DNA from: Streptomyces sp. P3 | GTDB taxonomy: Bacteria; Actinomycetota; Actinomycetes; Streptomycetales; Streptomycetaceae | Reading direction: 5' to 3' | Length of the DNA stretch: 64,000 nt | NCBI RefSeq assembly: GCF_003032475.1 | Contig: NZ_CP028369.1 | Span: forward strand, 3,782,001 to 3,846,000 | Part shown: positions 27,801 to 36,928 of the stretch, piece by piece | Numbering within the stretch: the stretch's first letter is position 1 | Layout: every line of letters starts with the position of its first letter | Position numbers and translations under genes: made by a program | Notes under the pieces: model-generated | Database searches by the model: none | The model's input: the letters and a program-made list of their open reading frames with translations, nothing else | What the model was told of the DNA's origin: nothing

Positions 27801-28811
27801 TCAGGTGTTGAGTTCCGCCAGCACCCGCAGCGTCACCGGGTCCGGTGCGACCGCCAGCAGATCCGTCACCGGGCCCTTGCGCCACGCCTCCAGCCGCTCG
27901 GCGATGCGTTCGCGCGGGCCGACGAGGGAGATCTCGTCGGCGAAGGCGTCCGGCACGGCGAGCACGGCCTCCTCGCGGCGGCCGGCCAGGAACAGGTCCT
28001 GCACGCGCCGGGCCTCCTCCTCGTAGCCCATGCGCGCCATCAGGTCGGCGTGGAAGTTGCGGGTGGCGTGGCCCATGCCGCCGATGTAGAAGCCGAGCAT
28101 GGCCTTCACGCCCAACAGGCCCTCGCCGACGTCGTCGCAGACCTTGACCCGGGCCAGCGGGGCCACCCGGAAGCCCTCCGGCAGCTCCGCCACCGCCGGC
28201 CCGTACGCGTCCGGACGGTTCGGCGACCAGTACAGGGGCAGCCAGCCGTCGGCGATGCGGATCGTCTGGGCGACGTTCCTCGGCCCCTCGGCGCCCAGCA
28301 GCACCGGCAGGTCGGCGCGGAGGGGATGGGTGATGGACTTCAACGGCCGCCCGAGGCCCGTCGCGTCGGCGCCGCGGTAGGGGTGCGTGTGGAAGCGGCC
28401 GTCGAGTTCCACCGGCGCCTGCCGTCGCAGCACCTGCCGCACGACGTCCACGTACTCCCGGGTCGCCGTCAGGGGCGACTTCGGGAACGGCCGGCCGTAC
28501 CAGCCCTCGACGACCTGCGGGCCGGACAGCCCCAGCCCGAGCATCACCCGGCCGCCTGACAGGTGGTCCAGGGTCAGTGCGTGCATCGCGGTCGTGGTGG
28601 GGGAGCGGGCCGCCATCTGCGCTACGGCGGTGCCCAGCCTGATCGTCGACGTCCGGGCGGCGATCCAGGTGAGGGGGGTGAAGACGTCCGAGCCCCACGA
28701 CTCCGCCGTCCACACGGAGTCGTAACCGAGCCGTTCCGCCTCGCGGGCCAGCTCCACGTGGTCGGGGGAGGGGCCGCGCCCCCAGTAGCCGAGCGCCAGA
28801 CCGAGCCGCAT
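27801..28811 (-). CDS. LLM-class F420-dependent oxidoreductase (Rv3520c-like)
   Basis: A 336-residue luciferase-like monooxygenase-fold protein; ATG 28811 chosen for the strong GGAGGT site. It opens MRLGLALGYWGRGPSPDHVE and contains SVWTAESWGSD, TPLTWIAART, TLDHLSGGRVMLGLGLSGPQ, VVEGWYG and ITHPLRADLPVLLGAEGPRN, all shared with remembered mycobacterial Rv3520c, a KstR-regulon member predicted to use F420. It may reduce or oxidise a steroid-derived intermediate. A TCTGA-type palindrome overlaps the region just upstream of its ribosome binding site. Confidence 0.87.
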   Translation of the reverse strand: MRLGLALGYWGRGPSPDHVELAREAERLGYDSVWTAESWGSDVFTPLTWIAARTSTIRLGTAVAQMAARSPTTTAMHALTLDHLSGGRVMLGLGLSGPQVVEGWYGRPFPKSPLTATREYVDVVRQVLRRQAPVELDGRFHTHPYRGADATGLGRPLKSITHPLRADLPVLLGAEGPRNVAQTIRIADGWLPLYWSPNRPDAYGPAVAELPEGFRVAPLARVKVCDDVGEGLLGVKAMLGFYIGGMGHATRNFHADLMARMGYEEEARRVQDLFLAGRREEAVLAVPDAFADEISLVGPRERIAERLEAWRKGPVTDLLAVAPDPVTLRVLAELNT

Positions 28812-28819
28812 GCCCACCT

Positions 28820-28836
28820 CCTGACGGTGTGTCAGA
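28820..28836 (-). promoter_or_regulatory. TCTGA-N6-GTCAG palindrome before the F420 oxidoreductase
   Basis: On the minus strand TCTGACACACCGTCAGG, ending nine bases before the ATG and abutting the ribosome binding site. Fourth member of the motif set. Confidence 0.65.
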
Positions 28837-28913
28837 CAGAGAGGGCGACTGTACGGCAACGGCCCCCCGCCCGGAAGGGCGAGGGGCCGTGCACACGTGG
28901 TGCGGAGCGGGGC

Positions 28914-29759
28914 TCAGCCGCGCTGGATGCCGGAGGAGTCCCGCAGGACGCCGCGCCGGCCGTCCTGCGTCTGGGCGACGAGACCCTGGGCGCCCTGCTC
29001 GACGGCCAGGTACCAGGTGCCGGGGGCGAGTTCGGCGATCGGCGTCGGCGCGCCGTCCTCCGCGTACAGCGGACGCGGCACCGGCACGGCGAACCAGAAC
29101 GGCGAGAAGTCCCCGCCGGACGGCTGCGCCACAGCCGGCTGACCGCCGCCGAACGACTGCGGACCCGGCTGGCCCGGCTGGCCCGGCTGGCCGGGCTGCC
29201 CCTGCGGCTGACCGCCGAACGCCGACGGCTGCTGCGCGCCCGGGTAGCCGTAACCGGCGGGCGGCTGCGCCCCGTACGGCTGCGGGGCCTGCGGCCTGGG
29301 CGCCGGGACGAGAGCGGCCTGCAGGGCCGGGACGAGCGGGGTGGCGACGGCGACGGCGGCGAGGAGCAGAGTGGCGACGAGGGCCAGGATCAGACCGGCG
29401 CCGGCGTCGGGGCTGTTCGAGCTGTCGCCGACGTTGTCGTAACCGCCGGACGGGTCGAAGATGTTGCCGAGCGCACTCCAGGCGGCGAAGACCGTGAAGG
29501 CCACGCCGAACTGGCCGAGTTCCAGACCGGCGACCTTCGGCGGCTGCGGAAGCGCCCGGCTGACGACCACGAGTGCGGCGCCGATCAGTCCCGCCAGGAC
29601 GACGCTGAACAGGACCGGCCCGCTGCCCCAGAGGTTCGGCAGATCGTAGCTGTCGGGGATCCCGTCGATCGAGTAGTTGTCCAGGAACGACGCGATGAAC
29701 AGCAATACCGCTGCTCCGATCACCACGCCGTCGCCTCGAGTGAGGGAGCGGATATTCAC
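28914..29759 (-). CDS. DUF5336-domain membrane protein
   Basis: A 281-residue protein with GTG start six bases after GAAGGA. Four hydrophobic helices occupy the first 150 residues, then a Gln/Pro/Gly-rich linker with the repeat GQPGQPGQPGQPG, then a C-terminal soluble domain ending FWFAVPVPRPLY...GTWYLAVEQGAQGLVAQTQDGR. This arrangement fits DUF5336 proteins of actinobacteria. Function unknown. Confidence 0.8.
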   Translation of the reverse strand: MNIRSLTRGDGVVIGAAVLLFIASFLDNYSIDGIPDSYDLPNLWGSGPVLFSVVLAGLIGAALVVVSRALPQPPKVAGLELGQFGVAFTVFAAWSALGNIFDPSGGYDNVGDSSNSPDAGAGLILALVATLLLAAVAVATPLVPALQAALVPAPRPQAPQPYGAQPPAGYGYPGAQQPSAFGGQPQGQPGQPGQPGQPGPQSFGGGQPAVAQPSGGDFSPFWFAVPVPRPLYAEDGAPTPIAELAPGTWYLAVEQGAQGLVAQTQDGRRGVLRDSSGIQRG

Positions 29760-29937
29760 TTCAGGTCCTTCGTCAGTCGTCTCGTCGTCGGTACACGCAA
29801 ACACATAGCGGTAGAGGCGTCGCTGTCACCATGTCGCCGTCAGGCCCCGGTGTGAAGCGCGGGGGTGGCCCCTCATCGTAGGGGCGACATTATCGTCCGC
29901 ACGATCGCACTGTCCGCCGGGATCAGCGCCCTGATCA

Positions 29938-30912
29938 CTACCCGCGCAGGAAACTCACGATTCCCTCAGACATCCCCTGCGCCGCCTTCTGCCGCCAGGC
30001 ACCGCTGGTCAGCAGTGCCGCGTCCTTGGTATCGCGCATGTTGCCGCACTCGATGAACACCTTGGGAACCGTTGACAGATTGAGACCGCCCAGGTCCTCA
30101 CGCGTGACGAGACCGGTGCCGTCGCCGACGTAGTTGGACGGCGACGTGCCCGTGGAGCGGGCGAAGTCGCCCGCGATCAGCTTTCCGAGCTCCTTCGACG
30201 GGGCGACGACGGCCCGGTTGTCCGCCCGCCCCTGGTGCACCGCGCCGGGCAGGATGACGTGGAAGCCGCGCTGCCCGGCCCCGGCGCCGTCCGCGTGGAT
30301 GGAGACGACCGCGTCGGCGTGCGCCGCGTTGCCGATCCGGGCTCGCTCGTCGACGCAGGGGCCGAACGGCCGGTCCGCGTCCTGCGTCAGCTTCACCGTG
30401 GCGCCCTGCTCCTGGAGCAGCGTGCGCAGCCGGTGCGCCACGTCCAGCGTGAACTTCGCCTCGCTGTAACCGGCGTTCGTGGACGTGCCCGTGGTGTCGC
30501 ACTCCTTCCGGTTGGTGCCGATGTCCACCTTGCGGTTGATCTCGGAGGTGTGCTCGACGTTGGCGGGGTTGTGCCCGGGGTCGATGACGACGACCTTGCC
30601 CTCGAGGGGAGCGGCGGCCCGGCTCGGCGACGCGGCGAGCGTGTCCGGCTTGGCATCCCCGCCGCCCGGGACCGTGGCGCCGGTGCTCGAGGAGGCGCCG
30701 GCCCCGGCCGCCCCGTCTCCCGCGCTCCCCGGGGCGCCCAGCGCCTCGTACGCCAGCCAGCCCAGCAGCGCCCCTGGCACCAGCAACGCCAGCGCCACCG
30801 TCAGCGGACGCCGCAGGCGGGGACGGCGGGGCTGTGGGGAGCCGAAGGAGCCGGACGGCCCGAAGGGGTCGGCGGGGTCGGAGGGGTCGTGGTGCGGGCC
30901 TGGGTACGACAC
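29938..30912 (-). CDS. N-acetylmuramoyl-L-alanine amidase (amidase_3), membrane anchored
   Basis: A 324-residue protein. The GTG at 30912 gives a short Pro-rich cytoplasmic region followed by one transmembrane helix (LTVALALLVPGALLGWLAY) and a Ser/Gly linker. The amidase_3 domain has KVVVIDPGHN (zinc His), a TSEIN region, SIHADGAG (zinc His) and FIECGNMRD (catalytic Glu). It cleaves the amide bond between muramic acid and the peptide in the wall. Relatives act in cell separation and spore germination. Confidence 0.9.
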   Translation of the reverse strand: MSYPGPHHDPSDPADPFGPSGSFGSPQPRRPRLRRPLTVALALLVPGALLGWLAYEALGAPGSAGDGAAGAGASSSTGATVPGGGDAKPDTLAASPSRAAAPLEGKVVVIDPGHNPANVEHTSEINRKVDIGTNRKECDTTGTSTNAGYSEAKFTLDVAHRLRTLLQEQGATVKLTQDADRPFGPCVDERARIGNAAHADAVVSIHADGAGAGQRGFHVILPGAVHQGRADNRAVVAPSKELGKLIAGDFARSTGTSPSNYVGDGTGLVTREDLGGLNLSTVPKVFIECGNMRDTKDAALLTSGAWRQKAAQGMSEGIVSFLRG

Positions 30913-30999
30913 GCCCGCCACCCTAGCGGCCCCCTCCGGGGCGTGTTCCGAAAGTCCCGTCCGCCCTTCGGGCAGACGGCGCTGCCTTCGGGGCACGCC

Positions 31000-31827
31000 C
31001 TACCGTGTCACCTCCGCCGAGGCGTACTCGGTGCCCTGGGGGGCCAGGCAGACGAACCAGTTGTACGGGGAGTCGTCGATCGTGCGGACGGCCGGGGCGT
31101 CGGCACGCACGCCGGTGGTCGCGGGGACCCTGTCGACCTCGGTCTTCGTGCCGTTCTTCCAGGTGCACGTCACCTGTCGGGCGGTCTTGGCCACCTGGCC
31201 GATCACCAGCCGGGCGGGACCCCGGCCGTAAGGGGTGAGCTGGTCCGCGAGGGCGTAGATCCTCCTGCCGGTGAGGGAGTCGCCCGGGCCCGTCAGACCG
31301 TGCAGGGTCATCACCTGCACGGCGGTCGCCTCCTCACCGACGCTGCGGTGCACGAAGTAGGCGCTCTTGCCGACCAGGTCGACGGGCGTGCGCACACCCG
31401 CGGGAAACTGGGCGTACTCCGCCATCGCGTTCATCGTGGCCCTGGCGTCCTGAACGTCGATCGGCGCCGGCCAGACGTCGAGGGTGACCCGCCACTCCCG
31501 GCCCCCGTCCGTGCCGCTCGCGAGGGTGACCCGGTTGTGCGGCTGGAACGGCGTCGGCGACTCCGTGACCCGCTGCGTCGCCGCGGGCGTCGCCCGGTCC
31601 CCGTCACCGCCCGGCAGCCCGGTGACCGCCAGCGCCCCCGTCGAGCCGACGACCACCACGGCGGTGGCCGCCGCGACCGCCCAGCGGCGGGCTCTGCGAC
31701 GGCGGCCGCCGCGGATCAGGGCCTGGGTGGGGGCTATGCCGATCTCCACCTCGCCCGCGGCGTCGGCCAGCAGGAAGGCGATGTCGTGTGCCGCCATGTC
31801 GTGGTTCGTCTCCCGGTCCGCGCCCAT
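31000..31827 (-). CDS. Membrane protein cotranscribed with an ECF sigma factor, probable anti-sigma or sensor
   Basis: A 275-residue protein: about 45 cytoplasmic residues, one transmembrane helix (WAVAAATAVVVVGSTGALAV) and a 200-residue extracytoplasmic domain. Its start region overlaps the sigma-factor stop; ATG 31827 fits the GGAGGG site best, GTG 31830 is the alternative. Position and topology suggest control of the sigma factor, but no zinc anti-sigma motif (HxxxCxxC) is present, so it is not a classical ZAS protein. Confidence 0.72.
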   Translation of the reverse strand: MGADRETNHDMAAHDIAFLLADAAGEVEIGIAPTQALIRGGRRRRARRWAVAAATAVVVVGSTGALAVTGLPGGDGDRATPAATQRVTESPTPFQPHNRVTLASGTDGGREWRVTLDVWPAPIDVQDARATMNAMAEYAQFPAGVRTPVDLVGKSAYFVHRSVGEEATAVQVMTLHGLTGPGDSLTGRRIYALADQLTPYGRGPARLVIGQVAKTARQVTCTWKNGTKTEVDRVPATTGVRADAPAVRTIDDSPYNWFVCLAPQGTEYASAEVTR

Positions 31828-32369
31828 CACTTCCGCCCTCCGTGCATCACGCCGTCCGCCAGTTCCGGTATGGCGCGGAGCTTCGCGATCCCCTTGGCCG
31901 CGTTGCTCTTCACCGTGCCCACGGAACAGCCCATCGCCTCGGCCGTCTGCGTCTCCGTCAGGTCCTCCCAGTAGCGCAGCACCACCGCCGCACGCTGCCG
32001 TGGCGGCAGCGCGGCCAGCGCCCGCAGAAGGGTCTGCCGGTCGTCGGCCCGCGCGATCAGGTCGCCGGGGGCCGGCGTCTCGTGGGCGAGGCCCGGCCCG
32101 TCGTCCCTGGGGGCGAGCAGTTCGCGGAGCTTCCTGCGGTGCCTGCGGGCGTGAGCGTTGATCATCACTCGCCGTACGTACGCCTCCGGCTCGTCCGCCG
32201 CGCGCACCCTGCGCCAGGCGACGTAGACCTGTTCCAGCGTCGACTGGACCAGGTCCTCAGCGGCGTGCTGCTCCCCCGTGAGGAGAAACGCCGTGCGCAT
32301 CAGCCGCGGCCAGCGGCCGACGACGAAAGCCTGGAACTCCGTGTCCCCGTCCTGTTCCCGATCCCCCAT
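31827..32369 (-). CDS. SigE-family (SigE/ECF) RNA polymerase sigma factor
   Basis: A 180-residue sigma factor. ATG 32369 follows AGGAGG by five bases. Region 2 reads LMRTAFLLTGEQHAAEDLVQ and region 4 has LPPRQRAAVVLRYWEDLTETQTAEAMGCSVGTVKSNAAKG, split by a linker of about 40 residues. This subfamily (often called SigE family or ECF41-adjacent) is abundant in Streptomyces, usually paired with a membrane protein as here. Target promoters unknown. Confidence 0.92.
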   Translation of the reverse strand: MGDREQDGDTEFQAFVVGRWPRLMRTAFLLTGEQHAAEDLVQSTLEQVYVAWRRVRAADEPEAYVRRVMINAHARRHRRKLRELLAPRDDGPGLAHETPAPGDLIARADDRQTLLRALAALPPRQRAAVVLRYWEDLTETQTAEAMGCSVGTVKSNAAKGIAKLRAIPELADGVMHGGRK

Positions 32370-32623
32370 GGGCACCTCCTAGATGTTCAAAGGAGGCCAC
32401 GAGAGGCCCGGATCGTTGCCTCGGCGGGCCGGGATTCTCCGGTCGGGAGCGGACGCGGGGCGGAGTCGACAGCGGGCACGGCTCGGAGTCGAGAGCGGAT
32501 GCCGGTCGGAGTCAAGAGAAGACAAAGAAATCGTTAGTACGCCGAAGCATCGGAATAGTTGCCCGTGCATACAGGTTCAGCTCCCATGTAATCGCCGAAC
32601 CACCCGCCCGGAGGCACCCCCTC

Positions 32624-34366
32624 ATGACGCACACGACGACCGACCGGCCCACCCGTGAAACGAGCGGAGCCGTGGTCCCGGTCCTCGCCTTCGCGGGCAT
32701 CGTGGTCGCGGTGATGCAGACCCTGCTCGTCCCGGTCATCAAGGACCTGCCCCAGCTGCTGGGCACCTCGCCCAGCAACGCCACCTGGGTCCTGACCTCG
32801 ACCCTGCTCTCCGGCGCCGTGGCCACCCCGATCATGGGCCGTCTCGGCGACCTGTACGGCAAGCGCCGCCTGCTCATCGCCAGCCTCGCCGTCATGGTCG
32901 TCGGAGCCCTGGTCAGCGCGCTCACCAGCGACCTGATCACGATGATCGCCGGCCGCACCCTCCAGGGCTTCGCCATGGGCGCGATCCCGCTCGGCATCGG
33001 CCTGATGCGGGACATGCTGCCGCGCGAGAAGCTCGGCTCGGCCATGGCCCTGATGAGCTCCTCGATCGGCGTCGGCGGCGGCCTCGCCCTGCCCCTCGCG
33101 GCCCTGGTCGCCCAGCACGCCGACTGGCACGCCCTCTTCTACGGCGCCGCCGGCCTCGGCGCGCTCGCCATCGTCCTCACCCTCCTCGTCGTCCCCGAGT
33201 CCCCGGCGCGCGCGGAGGGCACCTTCGACGTCCTCGGCGCGATCGGCCTCTCCGCCGGCCTCGTCCTGTTCCTGCTCCCCATCACCAAGGGCAGCGACTG
33301 GGGCTGGACCTCCGGCACCACCCTCGGTCTGTTCGCCGCCGCGGCCGTCGTCCTCGTCCTGTGGGGCGTCATGGAGCTGCGGGTGAAGGCGCCACTGGTG
33401 GACTTGCGCACCACGGCCCGCCCGGCCGTCCTCTTCACCAACCTGGCCTCGATCATGGTCGGCGTCTCGTTCTACGTCGTCTCCCTGGTCCTGCCGCAGC
33501 TGCTCCAGCTGCCGAAGGCCACCGGCTACGGCCTCGGCCAGTCGATGGTCGTCGCCGGCCTGCTCGTCGCACCGCTCGGCCTGACGATGATGGTCACCGC
33601 GCCGCTCTACGCCCGGCTGTCCGCCAAGTACGGCCCCAAGGCCACCCTGATCCTCGGCATGCTGATCATCGCGATCGGCTACGGCGCCGGCCTCGGCCTG
33701 ATGAGCGCCGCCTGGCAGAGCCTCGTCATCGCCGTCGTCCTCGGCGCGGGCATCGGCCTCGCCTACTCCTCACTGCCCGCGCTGATCGTCGGCGCGGTCC
33801 CGGCCTCCGAGACCGGCGCGGCCAACGGCCTCAACACCCTCATGCGGTCCATCGGGACGTCGGTGTCGAGCGCCGTCATCGGCATGGTGCTGGCCAACAC
33901 CGCGAACGACGTCGGCGGCGTCGCCGTGCCGACCATGCACGGCTTCCGCGTCTCCTTCCTGATCGCCACCGCCGCCGTCGCGATCGGCCTGGTCCTCGCA
34001 CTGTTCCTGCCCCGGCAGCAGCGCCCCTCGGACGCGCCGCAGCTGCGCGCCAGCAGCGAGGAGGACGCCGCACTGCAGCGCGCCGAGGAGGCACTGCGGG
34101 GCTTCCGCGGCCGGGTGCTGGACGCCCACGGCGTCCCGGTCGCCCGCGCCAGGGTCACCCTCATCGACCGCCGCGGCCGTCAGGCGGGCGCGACCCTCTC
34201 GGAGCCGGACGGCAGCTACGCCCTCGCCGTCCCGGCCCAGGGGCCCTACGTCCTCGCCGCGAAGGCCGTGGGCCACGGCCCCCTGGCGAGCTCCGCAACC
34301 CACGCGGGCGACGCCCGCCCGGTGGACCTGGACCTGGCCCTCCCGGGCGAGACCGTCACGGCCTGA
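32624..34366 (+). CDS. DHA2-type MFS efflux transporter with C-terminal carboxypeptidase-regulatory-like domain
   Basis: A 580-residue protein with GGAGG before its ATG. The first 480 residues form a 14-helix EmrB/QacA-type pump (GRLGDLYGKRRLL is motif A). After a charged helix comes a beta-sandwich of about 85 residues, FRGRVLDAHGVPVARARVTL...EPDGSYALAVPAQGPYVL, the CarboxypepD_reg pattern. Such a soluble tail on a pump is unusual and would face the cytoplasm if the helix count is 14. Substrates are likely drugs or metabolites. No regulator is adjacent. Confidence 0.9.
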   Translation: MTHTTTDRPTRETSGAVVPVLAFAGIVVAVMQTLLVPVIKDLPQLLGTSPSNATWVLTSTLLSGAVATPIMGRLGDLYGKRRLLIASLAVMVVGALVSALTSDLITMIAGRTLQGFAMGAIPLGIGLMRDMLPREKLGSAMALMSSSIGVGGGLALPLAALVAQHADWHALFYGAAGLGALAIVLTLLVVPESPARAEGTFDVLGAIGLSAGLVLFLLPITKGSDWGWTSGTTLGLFAAAAVVLVLWGVMELRVKAPLVDLRTTARPAVLFTNLASIMVGVSFYVVSLVLPQLLQLPKATGYGLGQSMVVAGLLVAPLGLTMMVTAPLYARLSAKYGPKATLILGMLIIAIGYGAGLGLMSAAWQSLVIAVVLGAGIGLAYSSLPALIVGAVPASETGAANGLNTLMRSIGTSVSSAVIGMVLANTANDVGGVAVPTMHGFRVSFLIATAAVAIGLVLALFLPRQQRPSDAPQLRASSEEDAALQRAEEALRGFRGRVLDAHGVPVARARVTLIDRRGRQAGATLSEPDGSYALAVPAQGPYVLAAKAVGHGPLASSATHAGDARPVDLDLALPGETVTA

Positions 34367-34578
34367 CCGCTCCGCCCCCGCGCGCCGGCACCTCGGCGCG
34401 CACTTTCCGCACCCCCTGTCGCCGACCGGCAGGGGGTGCGGCCGTGGAGCCCTGCCGCGTGCCCGGAAGACGCGGCCGTGGAAGCGGTTCCCGGCTTTTC
34501 CGCACCCCTGTCGTCGGCGCCGCCCGTGGGTGGGGCAGCATGGGCGGGCTCGTTCGTACGTCCGTCGGAAGGACCCCC

Positions 34579-35229
34579 ATGCCCGCGGTGCCCCAGCCCG
34601 AGATCCTGGCCGCGTTCGAGGCGGCGAAGGGGTTCATGCCGGTCGACGAGGGGCTCGCGCTGTACGCCGCCGCCGTCGAGGCCGGGGCGCTCGGGATGCC
34701 GCTGCTGGAGATCGGCACCTACTGCGGACGCTCCGCGATCCTGCTCGCGGACGCGGCCCGCCGGACCGGGGTGAGCGCCCTCACCCTCGACCACCACCGG
34801 GGCAGCGAGGAGCAGCAGCCCGGCTGGGAGTACCACGACCCGGAGACGGTCGACCCCGAGATCGGCCTCATGGACACGCTGCCCGCCTTCCGCCGCACCC
34901 TGCACCGAGCGGGTCTGGAGGAGCACGTCGTCGCGCTCGTCGGACGGTCGCCGCAGATCGCCGCGTTCTGGAACACGCCCCTCGGCCTGGTCTTCGTCGA
35001 CGGCGGTCACACCGACGAGCACGCCGGCTCCGACTACGAGGGCTGGGCGCCGCACGTCGTGGAGGGCGGGCTCCTCGTCATCCACGACGTCTTCCCCGAC
35101 CCGGTCGACGAGTTCACCGGCCAGGCTCCCTACCGCGTCTACCTGCGCGCCCTGGCGTCCGGGGCCTTCACGGAGGTCTCGGACACCGGCTCGCTGCGGG
35201 TGCTGCGACGGACCGGCGCGGGGATCTGA
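34579..35229 (+). CDS. Class I SAM-dependent methyltransferase (methyltransferase_24 type)
   Basis: A 216-residue protein; ATG follows GGAAGGA by five bases. Motif I is LLEIGTYCGRSAILLA, with LTLDHHRGSEEQQPG after it and a metal/active-site region LVFVDGGHTDEHAGSDYEGW, as in O-methyltransferase-like enzymes of the cephalosporin hydroxylase/Mtf24 group. Conserved in Streptomyces. Substrate unknown. Confidence 0.85.
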   Translation: MPAVPQPEILAAFEAAKGFMPVDEGLALYAAAVEAGALGMPLLEIGTYCGRSAILLADAARRTGVSALTLDHHRGSEEQQPGWEYHDPETVDPEIGLMDTLPAFRRTLHRAGLEEHVVALVGRSPQIAAFWNTPLGLVFVDGGHTDEHAGSDYEGWAPHVVEGGLLVIHDVFPDPVDEFTGQAPYRVYLRALASGAFTEVSDTGSLRVLRRTGAGI

Positions 35230-35234
35230 GGACC

Positions 35235-35301
35235 CGGCGCGGGAAGCCAGGCTTCGGCGTGGGAAGTCAGGCCCCGGCGCGGGAAGTCAGGCCCCCGGCG
35301 T
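35235..35301. repeat. Short tandem repeat between convergent genes
   Basis: Three copies of a 20-21-base unit (CGGCGYGGGAAGYCAGGC core) lie between the methyltransferase and the surface-protein gene. Confidence 0.7.
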
Positions 35302-35341
35302 GGGTGAGCGGGGCGCACGCGCGGGGGTGCGGTAACCGTGT

Positions 35342-36898
35342 TCAGGAGGACGCGGCCCGTCGGCGGCGGCGGAGGTGCACGGCGGCCAGGAGGACGACGG
35401 CCAGGGCGCCCGCGGCCCAGGTCCAGGCGTACCGGTACGGCGGGGCGGGCGAGGCGTCGAGCGGGATGACGGCGACGTCGTTGCCCGGGGTGCGGTCGTA
35501 CGGGTTGACCGTGCGGATGGTGCCCCGCGCGCCCGCGACCTGCCGGTCGATACGGATGTGGAAGTCGATGGCGGTCGTGCCCCCCTCGTGCCGCACCTCG
35601 TAGAACTGGTCGCGGCCGATCTCGCAGACGAACGCCCCACCGGGCTTCTCCGGCCGGACACAGGCCCATTTCCCGCCGTCCTCCTCGAAGCGGTACGGCA
35701 CGGAGGTGACCGTGGTCCCCTCGGGTGGGACCACCTCGAAGCGGCCCGGATCCTCGTCGCCCGTCATCCGGCCGGGGCCGAGGTCCTCCAGCCCGAGCCG
35801 TACGTGCACCGTGTCGCCGACGCGGCCCCGGACGGTCTCGGTGACCGGGCGGTAGTCGACCTGGACGGTGGTGGTCACGGCCACCCTGCCCCTGCCCTCG
35901 CCGATCCCCCGGGCGGGAGCACGGACCAGGCCGAGCGGGGGGCCGACGCCCCGCACCGTGTGGCCGGCGGGTCGGGACGGGGCCGACGACCAGGTGTAGG
36001 TCACCTCGCCGGTCAGTGTCCTGGGCCCGGTGACCGTGTAGACCAGCGGGGCGTCGGCTGCGTAGGCGGCACCCGGCGCGGCTTTCGTCGGGAACGCGCA
36101 CCATGCGGAGGTGGGCGCGGACCCCGCGTAGAAACAGTTGCTGTGCAGCGCGGTGAGCGTCAGTCCCTCCGACGCGTCGACCCGGAGGGCGACGCCCTGG
36201 TTCGCCGGGAAACGGGTGTTGTTGGCCAGACGCGCCGTCAGGGCCGCGGACTTCCCCGGAGCCAGCCCGCTCACGTTCTCCTCCTGCCCGGGCGCGGAAA
36301 GGCTCGGACCGCCGACGGTCATCCGGGTGGTGCCGGTGACGGCGGGCGCGTTGTCGGCGGTCGCGGTGTACGTCACCGTCCCGCTGTCGCCCGGCTCGAC
36401 GCCGTCCACGCCACGGAGGGAGAGGGGGGAGTAGCTCTCGCCGTCGCCGTTCTGCAGGTCGCCGTACACGCACGTGAAGACCGGACCCTCGGCCTCGCAC
36501 GTGTGCGTGTCACCCAACCGGGCGACGCCCGCCAGCCCCGACGCGTCGACGACGACCCTGACGTTGCGGGCCGGTTCGCCGCCTTCGCTCGGCAGGACGT
36601 AGACCGGGACGACGAAGTCGTCGTTCGAGGCCCCGGCCCCTTCGTCGGCGCTGTACATGACGTAGGTCTGCACGGTCTCGAACCGCATCGCGACCCGGCC
36701 GGACCCCTCGGCGGAGACCGCCGCCGACGCGACCGCCGGTACGACGGTCGGCGCGAGCGCGGGAGCTCCGGCGGCCGCGACCGGGGGCGCGACCGAGGCG
36801 GTCGACACCGCGGTGATGAACACCGTCGTGGTGAACATCGCCGTGACCACCGCCGTCAGTACGGCCGCACGCCTGGCCATCCGTATCGGTAAGGACAT
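35342..36898 (-). CDS. Secreted surface protein with C-terminal membrane anchor
   Basis: A 518-residue protein with a signal peptide (AVLTAVVTAMFTTTVFITA), a long beta-rich extracellular part with several immunoglobulin-like or DUF11-like modules (NVRVVVDASGLAGVARL, GTVTYTATADNAPAVTG, VGDTVHVRLGLEDLGPG), a cysteine-bearing loop and a C-terminal helix (WTWAAGALAVVLLAAVHL) followed by RRRRR. Probably displayed at the cell surface. No enzymatic motif. It lies 30 bases beyond the response-regulator stop and may be part of the same leftward transcript reading the other way round is excluded by orientation: its start is downstream of that stop. Confidence 0.75.
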   Translation of the reverse strand: MSLPIRMARRAAVLTAVVTAMFTTTVFITAVSTASVAPPVAAAGAPALAPTVVPAVASAAVSAEGSGRVAMRFETVQTYVMYSADEGAGASNDDFVVPVYVLPSEGGEPARNVRVVVDASGLAGVARLGDTHTCEAEGPVFTCVYGDLQNGDGESYSPLSLRGVDGVEPGDSGTVTYTATADNAPAVTGTTRMTVGGPSLSAPGQEENVSGLAPGKSAALTARLANNTRFPANQGVALRVDASEGLTLTALHSNCFYAGSAPTSAWCAFPTKAAPGAAYAADAPLVYTVTGPRTLTGEVTYTWSSAPSRPAGHTVRGVGPPLGLVRAPARGIGEGRGRVAVTTTVQVDYRPVTETVRGRVGDTVHVRLGLEDLGPGRMTGDEDPGRFEVVPPEGTTVTSVPYRFEEDGGKWACVRPEKPGGAFVCEIGRDQFYEVRHEGGTTAIDFHIRIDRQVAGARGTIRTVNPYDRTPGNDVAVIPLDASPAPPYRYAWTWAAGALAVVLLAAVHLRRRRRAASS

Positions 36899-36928
36899 GC
36901 GGGCACTATGCCAGCGGCGGCCCGGACC

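Noticed and set aside
31000..31827. Classical zinc-binding anti-sigma factor
   Set aside because: The HxxxCxxC motif is absent; only position and topology suggest sigma-factor control.
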